From NCBI RefSeq assembly GCF_011320225.1, contig NZ_JAAOEN010000002.1, forward strand, positions 1 to 64,000: a stretch of DNA of 64,000 nt, written 5' to 3'. Below the pieces are notes generated by a model. The model saw only the letters and a program-made list of their open reading frames with translations. It searched no databases and had not been told where the DNA came from. Numbering within the stretch: the first letter of the stretch is position 1; each line of letters opens with the position of its first letter. Shown here piece after piece: positions 44,156 through 52,203 of the stretch. Origin of the DNA: Phytoactinopolyspora limicola. Its GTDB lineage: Bacteria; Actinomycetota; Actinomycetes; Jiangellales; Jiangellaceae. The translations under genes and the position numbers were made by a program.

Positions 44156-45865
44156 CTACGAGGTCGAGCGCGCTCCTACCTCCTCCATGGAGTCGAACTC
44201 CGGCTCCGCGGTGGCCGTCGCCGCCCATCCGCGATGCTCCGCCAGGGCCTCATCCACGTACCTGTCCACCTCGGCGGCTATGTCCGGACCAGCCCAATCC
44301 AGATGTGATCCGATGAGCTCCGCGACCTCACGGGCACACGCCGCTCCCCCGCGTGCCGTCTCGATGGCGATCCGGGTCCGCCGAGCCAACACGTCGTCGA
44401 GGTGGAGCGCGCCTTCGTGGGTGGCCGCGTACACCACTTCCGCCTTCAGGTACGCCGGCGCACCGGACACCGGCTCGGCCAGCCGCGGATCGTCGTCGAT
44501 CATGGCGGATAGGTCGGCCAGCATAGATCCGTACCGGCCCAGCAACCGGTCCACACGTCCTACCGCGACACCGAGCCGTCGAGCCAGATCCTGCCGTTCC
44601 TCCTGCATCTCGTGGAAACCGACGGCTCCCAGGATCGGCAGTCGCTCGGTCAGCGACGGCGGCACAACTCGCCCGAGTCCACGGACCGCCACGTCGACGA
44701 CGTCGGCCGCCATCACCCGGTACGTCGTGTACTTGCCCCCGGCGACGACGAACAATCCCGGCGCCGGCTCCGCGACCGCGTGTTCCCGGGACAACTGCGC
44801 GGTCTCATCCGACTCACCCGCCAGCAGCGGCCGCAGCCCGGCGTAGACACCTACCACGTCGTGCACGCCGAGTGGTTCCCGCAGCCAGTCGTTGACGTGC
44901 TCCAACACGTATTCGACGTCGGCGCGGGTAGCGACCGGACTGCTGGGGTCTTGGTCCCAGGGGGTGTCGGTGGTGCCGACGATCCAATACCCACCCCATG
45001 GGATGACGAACAGCACACTCTTCTCGGTCCTAGTGATCAGGCCGGTGCTCAGCTGGATCCGCTGCCGGGGCACCAGGACATGGACACCTTTCGACATCCG
45101 CACGCTGAACGGGGCCTCGGCCCGGGCGAACTCGTGCACGTCGTCGGTCCACACCCCGGCCGCACTGATGACCCGGCGAGCCCGGACGGCCAGCTGGGTG
45201 CCCGACTCGAGGTCCCGGATGTGTGCTCCCACCACCCGGCTGTGCGGATCCGCGGCGTTCTCCCGCACCAGGCCAGTGACACGGGCACGGGTCACGACCG
45301 TGGCGCCGTGCCGGGCAGCCGTGCGGGCCACCATCATCGTGTACCGCGCGTCGTCTACCTGAGCGTCGAAATACCCCACTGCCCCGGTGAGAGCATCGTC
45401 CCGCAACGATGGCGCCAACTGCTGCACTCGTCGCCGCGACAAATGCCGGTGCCGGGGCAGGGCACGCGCGCCCCCGATGCTGTCGTACAGCGCCACTCCG
45501 GCGCCGACGTACGCGCGTTCCCAGCCCCGGTGGCGCAGTGGATACAGGAACGGCACCGGCCGAACCAGGTGAGGCGCCAGCCGGTGCAGCAACAAGCTGC
45601 GCTCCCGCAGGGCCTCCCGAACCAACCCGAAGTCACGTTGTTCGAGATAACGCAGCCCGCCGTGGATGAGTTTGCTCGACCGGCTGGAGGTCCCGAAAGC
45701 CCAGTCGTGCGCCTCGACCAGCGCGACGGACAGCCCTCGCGACGCCGCGTCGAGTGCGGCCCCGGCGCCGACGATGCCCCCGCCAACCACCAGCACATCC
45801 AGTTCGGCGTCGCTCAATGCCCGCAGCGCCGCCGCCCGGTAGGTACGGTCCAGCCCAGAGTGCAC
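44156..45865 (-). CDS. glpD: Glycerol-3-phosphate dehydrogenase, FAD-dependent
   Basis: Membrane-associated flavoenzyme oxidising glycerol 3-phosphate to dihydroxyacetone phosphate. 569 aa from GTG 45865, which has GGAGG seven bases upstream; the frame reaching 45979 runs through a palindrome and is rejected. FAD-binding LVVGGGIVGAGAALDAASRG at the N-terminus, then TSSRSSKLIHGGLRYLE, GYWIVGTTDTPWD and GGKYTTYRVMA, all diagnostic of GlpD. Third in the order glpF-glpK-glpD, with a class B palindrome between glpK and glpD that may tune its level. Confidence 0.96.
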   Translation of the reverse strand: MHSGLDRTYRAAALRALSDAELDVLVVGGGIVGAGAALDAASRGLSVALVEAHDWAFGTSSRSSKLIHGGLRYLEQRDFGLVREALRERSLLLHRLAPHLVRPVPFLYPLRHRGWERAYVGAGVALYDSIGGARALPRHRHLSRRRVQQLAPSLRDDALTGAVGYFDAQVDDARYTMMVARTAARHGATVVTRARVTGLVRENAADPHSRVVGAHIRDLESGTQLAVRARRVISAAGVWTDDVHEFARAEAPFSVRMSKGVHVLVPRQRIQLSTGLITRTEKSVLFVIPWGGYWIVGTTDTPWDQDPSSPVATRADVEYVLEHVNDWLREPLGVHDVVGVYAGLRPLLAGESDETAQLSREHAVAEPAPGLFVVAGGKYTTYRVMAADVVDVAVRGLGRVVPPSLTERLPILGAVGFHEMQEERQDLARRLGVAVGRVDRLLGRYGSMLADLSAMIDDDPRLAEPVSGAPAYLKAEVVYAATHEGALHLDDVLARRTRIAIETARGGAACAREVAELIGSHLDWAGPDIAAEVDRYVDEALAEHRGWAATATAEPEFDSMEEVGARSTS

Positions 45866-45895
45866 GTATGACCTCCCAGGTGTTGTTCCACTCAA

Positions 45896-45990
45896 CCCGG
45901 TGATCGTCGCCGGATTTTGGTCGCTGCATTGTCGCCGACGACGGCGTGTCGCCCGCGAAATGCGACACAAACCCGGCAACGATCACGGGG
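45896..45990. repeat. Class B palindrome between glpK and glpD
   Basis: Arms CCCGGTGATCGTCGCCGG and CCGGCAACGATCACGGGG (one or two mismatches) enclose a second inverted segment GTCGCTGCATT/AAATGCGAC. Located 4 bases after the glpK stop and about 30 before the glpD start. Possible intercistronic attenuator or stabiliser. Confidence 0.8.
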
Positions 45991-45994
45991 ATCG

Positions 45995-47512
45995 TTACTG
46001 GACGTCGTCGTCGACCCAGTCGAAGGTCTTAGTGACGGCCTTCTTCCATTGCCGATACCGGCGTTCCCGCTCGTCGGCGTCCATCGTCGGCTCCCAGCGC
46101 TTGTCTTCGGCCCAGTTGACCCGCAGGTCATCCAGGCCGTTCCAGTAGCCGACGGCCAGGCCCGCGGCATACGCGGCGCCGAGCGCGGTGGTCTCGGCGA
46201 CTTTGGGCCGTACGACGGGGACGTCGAGAAGGTCCGCCTGGAACTGCATGAGCAACTCGTTCTGGACCATCCCACCGTCGACCTTCAGTTCGGTGAGATC
46301 GACGCCGGAGTCGGCGTTCATCGCGTCGAGCACCTCGCGGGTCTGGAAGGCGGTCGCCTCCAGAACGGCGCGGGCCAGATGTCCTTTGTCGACGTAGCGG
46401 GTCAACCCCACGAGGGCGCCGCGTGCATCGGCCCTCCAGTAGGGCGCGAACAACCCGGAGAACGCCGGCACGAAATAGGCGCCACCACTGTCATCGACGC
46501 TGGCCGCCAGCTGCTCGATCTCTGGGGCCGAACCGATGATCCCGAGGTTGTCCCGCAGCCACTGCACCAGCGCACCGGTGATGGCGATCGACCCCTCGAG
46601 TGCGTACACCGCCGGCGCATCGCCGAGTTTGTAGCACACGGTGGTGAGCAGGCCGTTCTCGCTGGCCACCTTCTCCTCACCGGTGTTGAGCAGCATGAAG
46701 TTGCCAGTGCCGTAGGTGTTCTTGGCCGTACCGACCTCGTAGCAGATCTGGCCGAACGTGGCGCCCTGCTGGTCGCCGAAGATGCCAGAGATCGGCACCC
46801 CTTTGAGCACCCCACCCGGTCCGCCGGTGCCGTAGACCTCCGACGACGAACGGATCTCCGGCAGCATCGCCATCGGAATACGCATCTCAGCGGCGATGTC
46901 CGGGTCCCAGGCAAGTGTGTCGAGGTCCATGAGCATCGTCCGCGACGCGTTGGTGACGTCGGTGACGTGCACCCCGCCGTTGACACCCCCGGTGAGGTTC
47001 CACAACGTCCACGTGTCCATGTTGCCGAACAGCAGCTCACCGTTCTCCGCTCGCGCTCGGGCACCGTCGACGTGGTCGAGGATCCAGGTCACCTTCGGAC
47101 CGGAGAAGTACGTCGCGAGAGGGAGGCCCACCGTCGCCTTGTACCGCTCCGCGCCACCGCCGAGGGCACCGAACTCCTCGACCAGGCTCTGGGTGCGGGT
47201 GTCCTGCCAGACGATCGCGTTGTAGACCGGCTCACCGGTGAGCCGGTCCCACACCACCGTCGTCTCCCGCTGGTTGGTGATACCCACCGCGGCGAGGTCG
47301 CCGATGTTCAAGTCGGCCTCGGCCAGCGCCTGACCAATCACGTAGCGAGTGTTCGCGCTGATCTCCAACGGATCATGCTCGACCCAGCCGGCCTTGGGGA
47401 AGATCTGCTCGTGCTCTTTCTGGCCGACCGACACGATCTGGCCGGACCGGTCGAAGATGATGGCCCGGGTGCTCGTCGTGCCCTGGTCCACTGCGAGGAC
47501 GTAGTTCGTCAT
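45995..47512 (-). CDS. glpK: Glycerol kinase
   Basis: Phosphorylates glycerol with ATP. 505 aa, FGGY family. [13 protein letters not shown] at the start, [21 protein letters not shown], the ATP-site [11 protein letters not shown] and the C-terminal [20 protein letters not shown] mark it as a true GlpK. The ATG at 47512 follows GGAG. Sandwiched between glpF (89 bases upstream) and glpD; a paralogue lies at 49786-51285. The order glpF-glpK-glpD is that of the streptomycete gyl operon. Confidence 0.97.
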   Translation of the reverse strand: MTNYVLAVDQGTTSTRAIIFDRSGQIVSVGQKEHEQIFPKAGWVEHDPLEISANTRYVIGQALAEADLNIGDLAAVGITNQRETTVVWDRLTGEPVYNAIVWQDTRTQSLVEEFGALGGGAERYKATVGLPLATYFSGPKVTWILDHVDGARARAENGELLFGNMDTWTLWNLTGGVNGGVHVTDVTNASRTMLMDLDTLAWDPDIAAEMRIPMAMLPEIRSSSEVYGTGGPGGVLKGVPISGIFGDQQGATFGQICYEVGTAKNTYGTGNFMLLNTGEEKVASENGLLTTVCYKLGDAPAVYALEGSIAITGALVQWLRDNLGIIGSAPEIEQLAASVDDSGGAYFVPAFSGLFAPYWRADARGALVGLTRYVDKGHLARAVLEATAFQTREVLDAMNADSGVDLTELKVDGGMVQNELLMQFQADLLDVPVVRPKVAETTALGAAYAAGLAVGYWNGLDDLRVNWAEDKRWEPTMDADERERRYRQWKKAVTKTFDWVDDDVQ

Positions 47513-47601
47513 GATGCTCCGTTCCACGGGTGGTGAAGGTGGATAGTGCGGGGTGCCGCGGCCGGCGGACCAGCCCGGCACCCATCTGGTCGAGCCGAGA
47601 C

Positions 47602-48408
47602 TCAGAACACGGCCTGTGACAGCAGGCCGGCCAGCACCCCGCCGACCACGGGGCCGGCCACGGGAACCCAGGCGTAGCCCCAATCGCTGGAGGCTCGGCG
47701 GCCCGCTGGTGGCGGCGGGTCGGTAACCCCCTCGGCTCCGGGCCCAGCGCTCACCGCCGCGGGGACCACGGACCGCCGCGACGCCGGCAGGAGCGCGTGT
47801 GCGATCCGGGGCCCAAGGTCTCGGGCGGGGTTGATCGCGTATCCGGTGGGCCCACCGAGTGAGGCACCGATACCGACGACGAGCAGTGCCACCGCCGCCG
47901 GGCCAAGCTGGTGCGGCGTGTTACCGAGAGACAAGACGACGATCACCAGTACGAACGTGCCAATCACCTCGGTGGCGAAGTTCCAGCCGTAACTTCGGAT
48001 CTCCGGCCCGGTCGAGAAGACCGCCAGCTTCTTACCGTCGTCCGGCTCGGCGTCGAAGTGCTTCTTGTACGCCACGTAGGCCATACACGCACCAATAAAC
48101 GCGCCGAGGAACTGCCCGGAGACGTAGGTCAGGGTGGAGCCGACCGTGATGTCGACACCCGGCGAGTACTCGTCCGCTCCACTGGCGAGGATGCCGAACG
48201 TGACGGCCGGGTTGATATGCCCGCCCGACTTGTAGGCGACGAAAACACCCGCCATGACGGCCAGGCCCCAGCCCATATTGATCAGCAGCCAGCCGCCGCC
48301 GAACCCTTTGGACTTGGCCAACACCACGTTGGCGACGACGCCCGCACCGAGCAGAATGAGCATGCCGGTGCCCAGCACCTCACTCACGAAAACCGTGCCG
48401 AGGTCCAC
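47602..48408 (-). CDS. glpF: Glycerol uptake facilitator (MIP/aquaglyceroporin)
   Basis: Channel for passive glycerol entry; 268 aa with six helices. Both half-helix motifs are present: GGHINPAVT and GYAINPARD, the latter with the Asp typical of glycerol facilitators. Usual start would be the ATG at 48420, but GGAGGG followed by GTG at 48408 makes that GTG the likelier start. A degenerate IclR half site (minus strand TTCGACATTCAA) lies just before it. There is an insert of about 30 residues between NPARD and the last helix (Pro/Gly-rich, residues 205-235). First gene of the glpFKD set, divergent from the IclR gene. Confidence 0.95.
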   Translation of the reverse strand: MDLGTVFVSEVLGTGMLILLGAGVVANVVLAKSKGFGGGWLLINMGWGLAVMAGVFVAYKSGGHINPAVTFGILASGADEYSPGVDITVGSTLTYVSGQFLGAFIGACMAYVAYKKHFDAEPDDGKKLAVFSTGPEIRSYGWNFATEVIGTFVLVIVVLSLGNTPHQLGPAAVALLVVGIGASLGGPTGYAINPARDLGPRIAHALLPASRRSVVPAAVSAGPGAEGVTDPPPPAGRRASSDWGYAWVPVAGPVVGGVLAGLLSQAVF

Positions 48409-48629
48409 GTTTCCCTCCATTCGTCGTTGAATGTCGAACGCTGCCGGCCACCCTTGGGTCTCGACCGCCCGGTCTCGACCGCCCGGTCCCGGCCGGTCAC
48501 CGGACTGCGTCGTCGGCTGACCTGAGGAGATGTGCTGAGCAAATCTGGTCGAGTGGCGGTACCCAAAAAGATCACTGGGTGGTGGACGGCGACGTTACGG
48601 GGGAGTTTCGGTGACCTCAACGGAATGTG

Positions 48630-48644
48630 GTCGGCATTGTCGAA
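48630..48644. promoter_or_regulatory. Second IclR/GylR-type operator (13 of 15 match)
   Basis: GTCGGCATTGTCGAA differs from the perfect site at 48741-48755 in two positions, both in the left half. It is 111 bases from that site and about 210 from the glpF start, so it could serve the glpF promoter. Confidence 0.5.
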
Positions 48645-48740
48645 CGGGAGCCGTGGTGTGGTCCGGTTGATCTACCCACTCTTCGTTAGCCATACCGCTG
48701 ATCACCCCATACACCAGCAAAGTTGCGACCGGCCCACCCG

Positions 48741-48755
48741 TTCGACATTGTCGAA
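48741..48755. promoter_or_regulatory. IclR/GylR-type operator, perfect palindrome
   Basis: TTCGACATTGTCGAA is a perfect 7-1-7 palindrome located 28 bases before the IclR start. IclR-family proteins bind palindromes of this size and form. Most likely the autoregulatory site of the adjacent gene. Confidence 0.65.
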
Positions 48756-48783
48756 TCAGCCGCGATGAGATAGCTTCCGGCAT

Positions 48784-49548
48784 ATGCCGGGACCGATCCA
48801 GTCGATTGAGCGGGCCGCGGCAATTCTGCGGCTCCTGGCCCGCGGCTCGGGGCGGCTCGGCCTCGGCGATGTCGCCGCTTCACTCGACCTACCGAAGGGC
48901 ACCACCCACGGCATACTCCGCACCCTGCAGGGCGTCGGATTCGTCGAGCAGGACCATACCTCCGGCCACTATCGGCTGGGCGCGGCGCTTCTCCATCTCG
49001 GCACCAGCTACCTAGACGCCAATGAGCTGCGCTCCCGCGCCATCAACTGGGCCGATACCCTGGCCGCTCGGAGCGGCGAAGCCGTACGCATCGGCACCCC
49101 TCTCGACGGCAGTGTCCTCGTGGTGCACCACGTCTTCCGGCCCGACGACACCCCCCAAATCCTCGACGTCGGATCGTTGCTTCCCATGCACGCCACCGCG
49201 CTGGGCAAGGTGTTGCTGGCCTATGACGCTGAGCTTGCTGCCCGGATCCGCCGGGCCGAGCTCACCTCACTCACCCGGCGCACCATCGTCGAACCCGCAG
49301 CGCTGGCTCGAGTGCTTGGCCAGGTCCGCACCGCCGGCTGGGCGAGCGAAGCCGAGGAGTGTATGCCGGGTGAGGCGAGCATCGCCGCGCCGATCCGGGC
49401 GCCCGGCGGGCTCGTCGTCGCCGCGATCGGCATCTCCGGTCCGGTCGATCGGATCTGCGCGCCGTCCTCGACTCCCGCGCCCGAACTCGTCCGCGACGTA
49501 CACGACGCCGCCCGGGCGGTGTCCCGTGACCTCATGACCGACGGTTAG
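48784..49548 (+). CDS. IclR family transcriptional regulator (GylR-like)
   Basis: 254 aa. N-terminal winged helix (AILRLLARGSGRLGLGDVAASLDLPKGT region, then RTLQGVGFVEQD) and C-terminal IclR effector domain with SGEAVRIGTPLDGSVLVVHH, LLPMHATALGKVLLA and the CMPGEASIAAPIRAPGGLVVAAIGISGP signature. In streptomycetes the IclR-type GylR controls glycerol catabolic genes, so this gene, divergent from glpF and beside two operator-like palindromes, is most likely the local glycerol regulator. Its TAG stop overlaps the first base of the 163-bp inverted-repeat element. Confidence 0.93.
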   Translation: MPGPIQSIERAAAILRLLARGSGRLGLGDVAASLDLPKGTTHGILRTLQGVGFVEQDHTSGHYRLGAALLHLGTSYLDANELRSRAINWADTLAARSGEAVRIGTPLDGSVLVVHHVFRPDDTPQILDVGSLLPMHATALGKVLLAYDAELAARIRRAELTSLTRRTIVEPAALARVLGQVRTAGWASEAEECMPGEASIAAPIRAPGGLVVAAIGISGPVDRICAPSSTPAPELVRDVHDAARAVSRDLMTDG

Positions 49549-49710
49549 AACCCGCGCGAATAGGGGCGCCGGATGGGGAGCGGGGCCGGGCGCCTGGATA
49601 GCGAGGCGGAGGAAGGAGTCGCACTGGGTTTGTGCGTCGACTGACTTCCAACGACGCTAGCCAGGATGCCTGGGCACGCAAGCCCGGCGACTCCCTATTC
49701 GCGCGGGTTC
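49548..49710. mobile_element. MITE-like element, copy 1 (163 bp)
   Basis: Begins GAACCCGCGCGAATAGGG and ends with the exact complement (18-bp perfect terminal inverted repeats). TTA directly flanks both ends, a possible 3-bp target duplication. No credible gene inside. It is 98% identical (3 mismatches in 163) to the copy at 55779-55941, which is in the opposite orientation. Non-autonomous; the transposase family is unknown. Confidence 0.85.
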
Positions 49711-49785
49711 TTAGGACGTTAGAGTCCAGAGGATCGGCATCAGGGCCTCTCACCACCCATTCGACCCCGACGAGGACCAGAAGCA

Positions 49786-51285
49786 ATGGCCCAGCGCTAT
49801 GTGATGGCAATCGACCAGGGAACCACCTCTACCCGCTGCATCCTGTTCGACCAGCGCGGCCGGCTCGTGTCCGTGGCACAGCGCGAACACCAGCAATATT
49901 TCCCCCGGCCGGGATGGGTAGAACAGGATGCGGTGGAGATCTGGCGCAACGTCGACCGGGTCGTCCCACGGGCACTCCGCGACGCTGGTGCTTCCGCCGC
50001 CGACGTCGTCGCGTTGGGCATCGCCAACCAGCGTGAAACCGCCGTTGTCTGGGACCGGCATACCGGCGTCCCCATCGGCCGGGCGATCGTGTGGCAGGAC
50101 ATCCGCACCGAGAACCTGGTCCGGGAACTCGAGCGGGCGCCCGGCTCCGAGCGCATCCGGGAGCGCAGCGGACTGCCGCTGGCCACGTATTTCACCGCAC
50201 CACGCCTACGCTGGATGCTCGACGCCATCCCCGGCATGCGGGAGCGAGCCGAACGCGGTGACGTGCTGTTCGGCACCATGGAGACCTGGCTGATCTGGAA
50301 TCTCACCGGTGGCGTGGACGGTGGGGTCCACGCCACCGACGTCACCAACGCCTCCAGGACGTTGCTGATGAACCTGGCCACACTCTCGTGGGACGACGAC
50401 CTCTTGGCATTCTTCGGTATCCCGCGGCAGATGCTGCCACAGATCCGGCCGTCGACGGACATCTTCGGGGAGACCCGGCGTGTGGTGCCCGGCATCAAGA
50501 TCGCGGCTGCGCTGGGCGACCAGCATGCCGCTCTGTTCGGCCAGACCTGCTTCGCCCGCGGCGAGACCAAATGCACCTACGGGACGGGCAGCTTTCTGCT
50601 GATGAACACCGGCACCACCCTGGTGCGCTCCACCCACGGCCTGCTCACCACCATCGGTTACCAGGTGGCCGGGGAACGGGTGGTGTACGCACTGGAGGGT
50701 TCCATCGCCGTCACCGGATCGCTGGTGCAGTGGTTCCGGGACAGCCTCGGGCTGATCAACAGTGCACCGGAGATCGAGACGCTGGCCCGCACGGTCGACG
50801 ACAACGGCGGCTGTTACATCGTGCCGGCGTTCTCCGGGCTGTTCGCGCCGCACTGGCGCAGTGAGGCCCGCGGCATCATCGCGGGGCTGACGTCGTACAT
50901 CACGAAGGGGCACCTGGCCCGGGCGGTCCTCGAGTCCACCGCATGGCAGACCAGAGAGGTGGTCGACGCGATGAACGCCGACGCCGGCCTACGCTCGGCC
51001 ACCCTGAAAGTGGACGGCGGGATGACCGCCGACCATCTGCTGATGCAGCTCATCGCCGATGTCCTCGACGTTCCGGTGATGCGGCCGATGGTCGCCGAGA
51101 CAGTGTCGTTGGGGGCGGCCTACGCGGCCGGGCTGGCTGTCGGGTACTGGCCGGACCTCGAGGGGTTACGCCGCAACTGGCACCTGGCGGCCAGGTGGAT
51201 GCCGCAGATGGACCCCACCCACCGTGACACCGAGTACGCCAACTGGCAGCGCGCGGTCAAGCTGACCTTCGACTGGGTTCAGTGA
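49786..51285 (+). CDS. Glycerol kinase, second paralogue
   Basis: 499 aa, FGGY family, closely similar along its whole length to the GlpK at 45995-47512. [45 protein letters not shown] and [15 protein letters not shown] are all conserved, so it should be active. The ATG at 49786 follows AGGACCAGAAGC. It stands alone on the plus strand, 75 bases after a MITE-like element, downstream of the IclR gene. It may be expressed differently from glpK, or act on glycerol or another triol. A class A palindrome begins six bases after its stop. Confidence 0.94.
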   Translation: MAQRYVMAIDQGTTSTRCILFDQRGRLVSVAQREHQQYFPRPGWVEQDAVEIWRNVDRVVPRALRDAGASAADVVALGIANQRETAVVWDRHTGVPIGRAIVWQDIRTENLVRELERAPGSERIRERSGLPLATYFTAPRLRWMLDAIPGMRERAERGDVLFGTMETWLIWNLTGGVDGGVHATDVTNASRTLLMNLATLSWDDDLLAFFGIPRQMLPQIRPSTDIFGETRRVVPGIKIAAALGDQHAALFGQTCFARGETKCTYGTGSFLLMNTGTTLVRSTHGLLTTIGYQVAGERVVYALEGSIAVTGSLVQWFRDSLGLINSAPEIETLARTVDDNGGCYIVPAFSGLFAPHWRSEARGIIAGLTSYITKGHLARAVLESTAWQTREVVDAMNADAGLRSATLKVDGGMTADHLLMQLIADVLDVPVMRPMVAETVSLGAAYAAGLAVGYWPDLEGLRRNWHLAARWMPQMDPTHRDTEYANWQRAVKLTFDWVQ

Positions 51286-51290
51286 TCCCG

Positions 51291-51362
51291 CCCCCTCCCG
51301 GTGATCATTGGCTTTTGACTACCGAATTCGGTAGTCCAAAGCCCATGATCACCGGGAGGGGG
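51291..51362. repeat. Class A palindrome, copy 6 (GAATTC centre)
   Basis: 72 bp, two mismatches; arms CTACC/GGTAG with centre GAATTC where other copies have GGATCC, so both halves changed together. It lies between convergent genes: the glpK2 stop is outside (51283-51285), while the TGA of the amidohydrolase gene (51349-51351) is in the right arm. Confidence 0.88.
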
Positions 51363-52203
51363 GCAGGTGGTAGACCCGGCGCGCGGTATCGCGCCAGATA
51401 CTGGACTGGTCAGCGGAGTCGAGGCCGGCAAGCAGACCGGTCAACACCTCGACCCACCGCTCATACGAGCCGGCCAAGAGGGCCACTGGCCAGTCCGAGC
51501 CGAACATGAGGCGGTCCGGGCCGAACACGTCCAACGCGTGGTACACCGCCGGTGCGACGTCGCCCGGTGTCCACGTGCTCCAGTTGGCCTCCGTCACCAA
51601 GCCGGACAGCTTGGCGGTGACGTTAGGTGCCTCCGCGAGGGCGGCCAGATCACGCTTCCACCCGGTGGTGTCTCCACTGGCCAGAGCCGGTTTACCCAGG
51701 TGGTCCAGGACGAAGGACACTTCGGGAAGGGCACGCACGAGGCGGGTGGCCGCCGGAAGCTGATGCGCGAGTACCAGCAGATCGAAGACCAGGCCGGCCC
51801 CACCGACCGCCTGGATCCCACGACGGATGTCCGGCCGGTCGAGAAACCACGGATCGGGTTCGGATTGGACGCCGTGCCGGATGCCGACCAGCCGTGATCC
51901 ACCGGGACTCGAGCGCAGCCGGTCGAGTTGGTCGGCAACGTCGTCCGACGCGAGATCGATCCAACCGACCACACCACGCACGAGCCCGCCCTTAGCGGCG
52001 ATCGCCAGCAGATCGATGGTCTCGGTGACCGAAGCGGTGCACTGAACCACCACGGTCTCGGTGACCGATAGCCCCGCGGTGTGCCGCGTCAGGTCGGCCA
52101 CCTCGAAATCGGCGTGGATGGCCGCCATCGTGACCGGATCGATCCAGGGCTGCGGATGCCGGGCCCGCACCCAGAGGTGATGGTGCGCGTCGACGACGGT
52201 CAT
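51349..52203 (-). CDS. Amidohydrolase family protein (COG3618, lactonase-like)
   Basis: 284 aa TIM-barrel metal-dependent hydrolase. VDAHHHLWVRA at residues 4-14, GIRHGVQ, FVLDHLGKPAL and MFGSDWPVALL match L-fuconolactonase / 2-pyrone-4,6-dicarboxylate lactonase relatives. Its ATG at 52203 overlaps the pyruvate carboxylase stop (ATGA), so the two are co-translated, an unusual pairing. It may act on a sugar-acid lactone whose product enters central metabolism, but nothing in the sequence fixes the substrate. Confidence 0.88.
   Translation of the reverse strand: MTVVDAHHHLWVRARHPQPWIDPVTMAAIHADFEVADLTRHTAGLSVTETVVVQCTASVTETIDLLAIAAKGGLVRGVVGWIDLASDDVADQLDRLRSSPGGSRLVGIRHGVQSEPDPWFLDRPDIRRGIQAVGGAGLVFDLLVLAHQLPAATRLVRALPEVSFVLDHLGKPALASGDTTGWKRDLAALAEAPNVTAKLSGLVTEANWSTWTPGDVAPAVYHALDVFGPDRLMFGSDWPVALLAGSYERWVEVLTGLLAGLDSADQSSIWRDTARRVYHLPPSR

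Larger units (their letters stand above)
48409..48783. other. glpF/IclR divergent intergenic region
   Basis: 375 bases holding regulatory signals only: two IclR-type operators (48630-48644 and 48741-48755), a degenerate half site near 48424-48438, and a direct repeat TCTCGACCGCCCGG around 48460-48485. No gene is seen. Confidence 0.6.

Noticed and set aside
49532-49810. Pair of open frames (here and at 55538-55984) sharing a 50-residue peptide, which might look like a duplicated gene
   Set aside because: The shared part is exactly the 163-bp inverted-repeat element read in one frame; there is no start, ribosome-binding site or domain.
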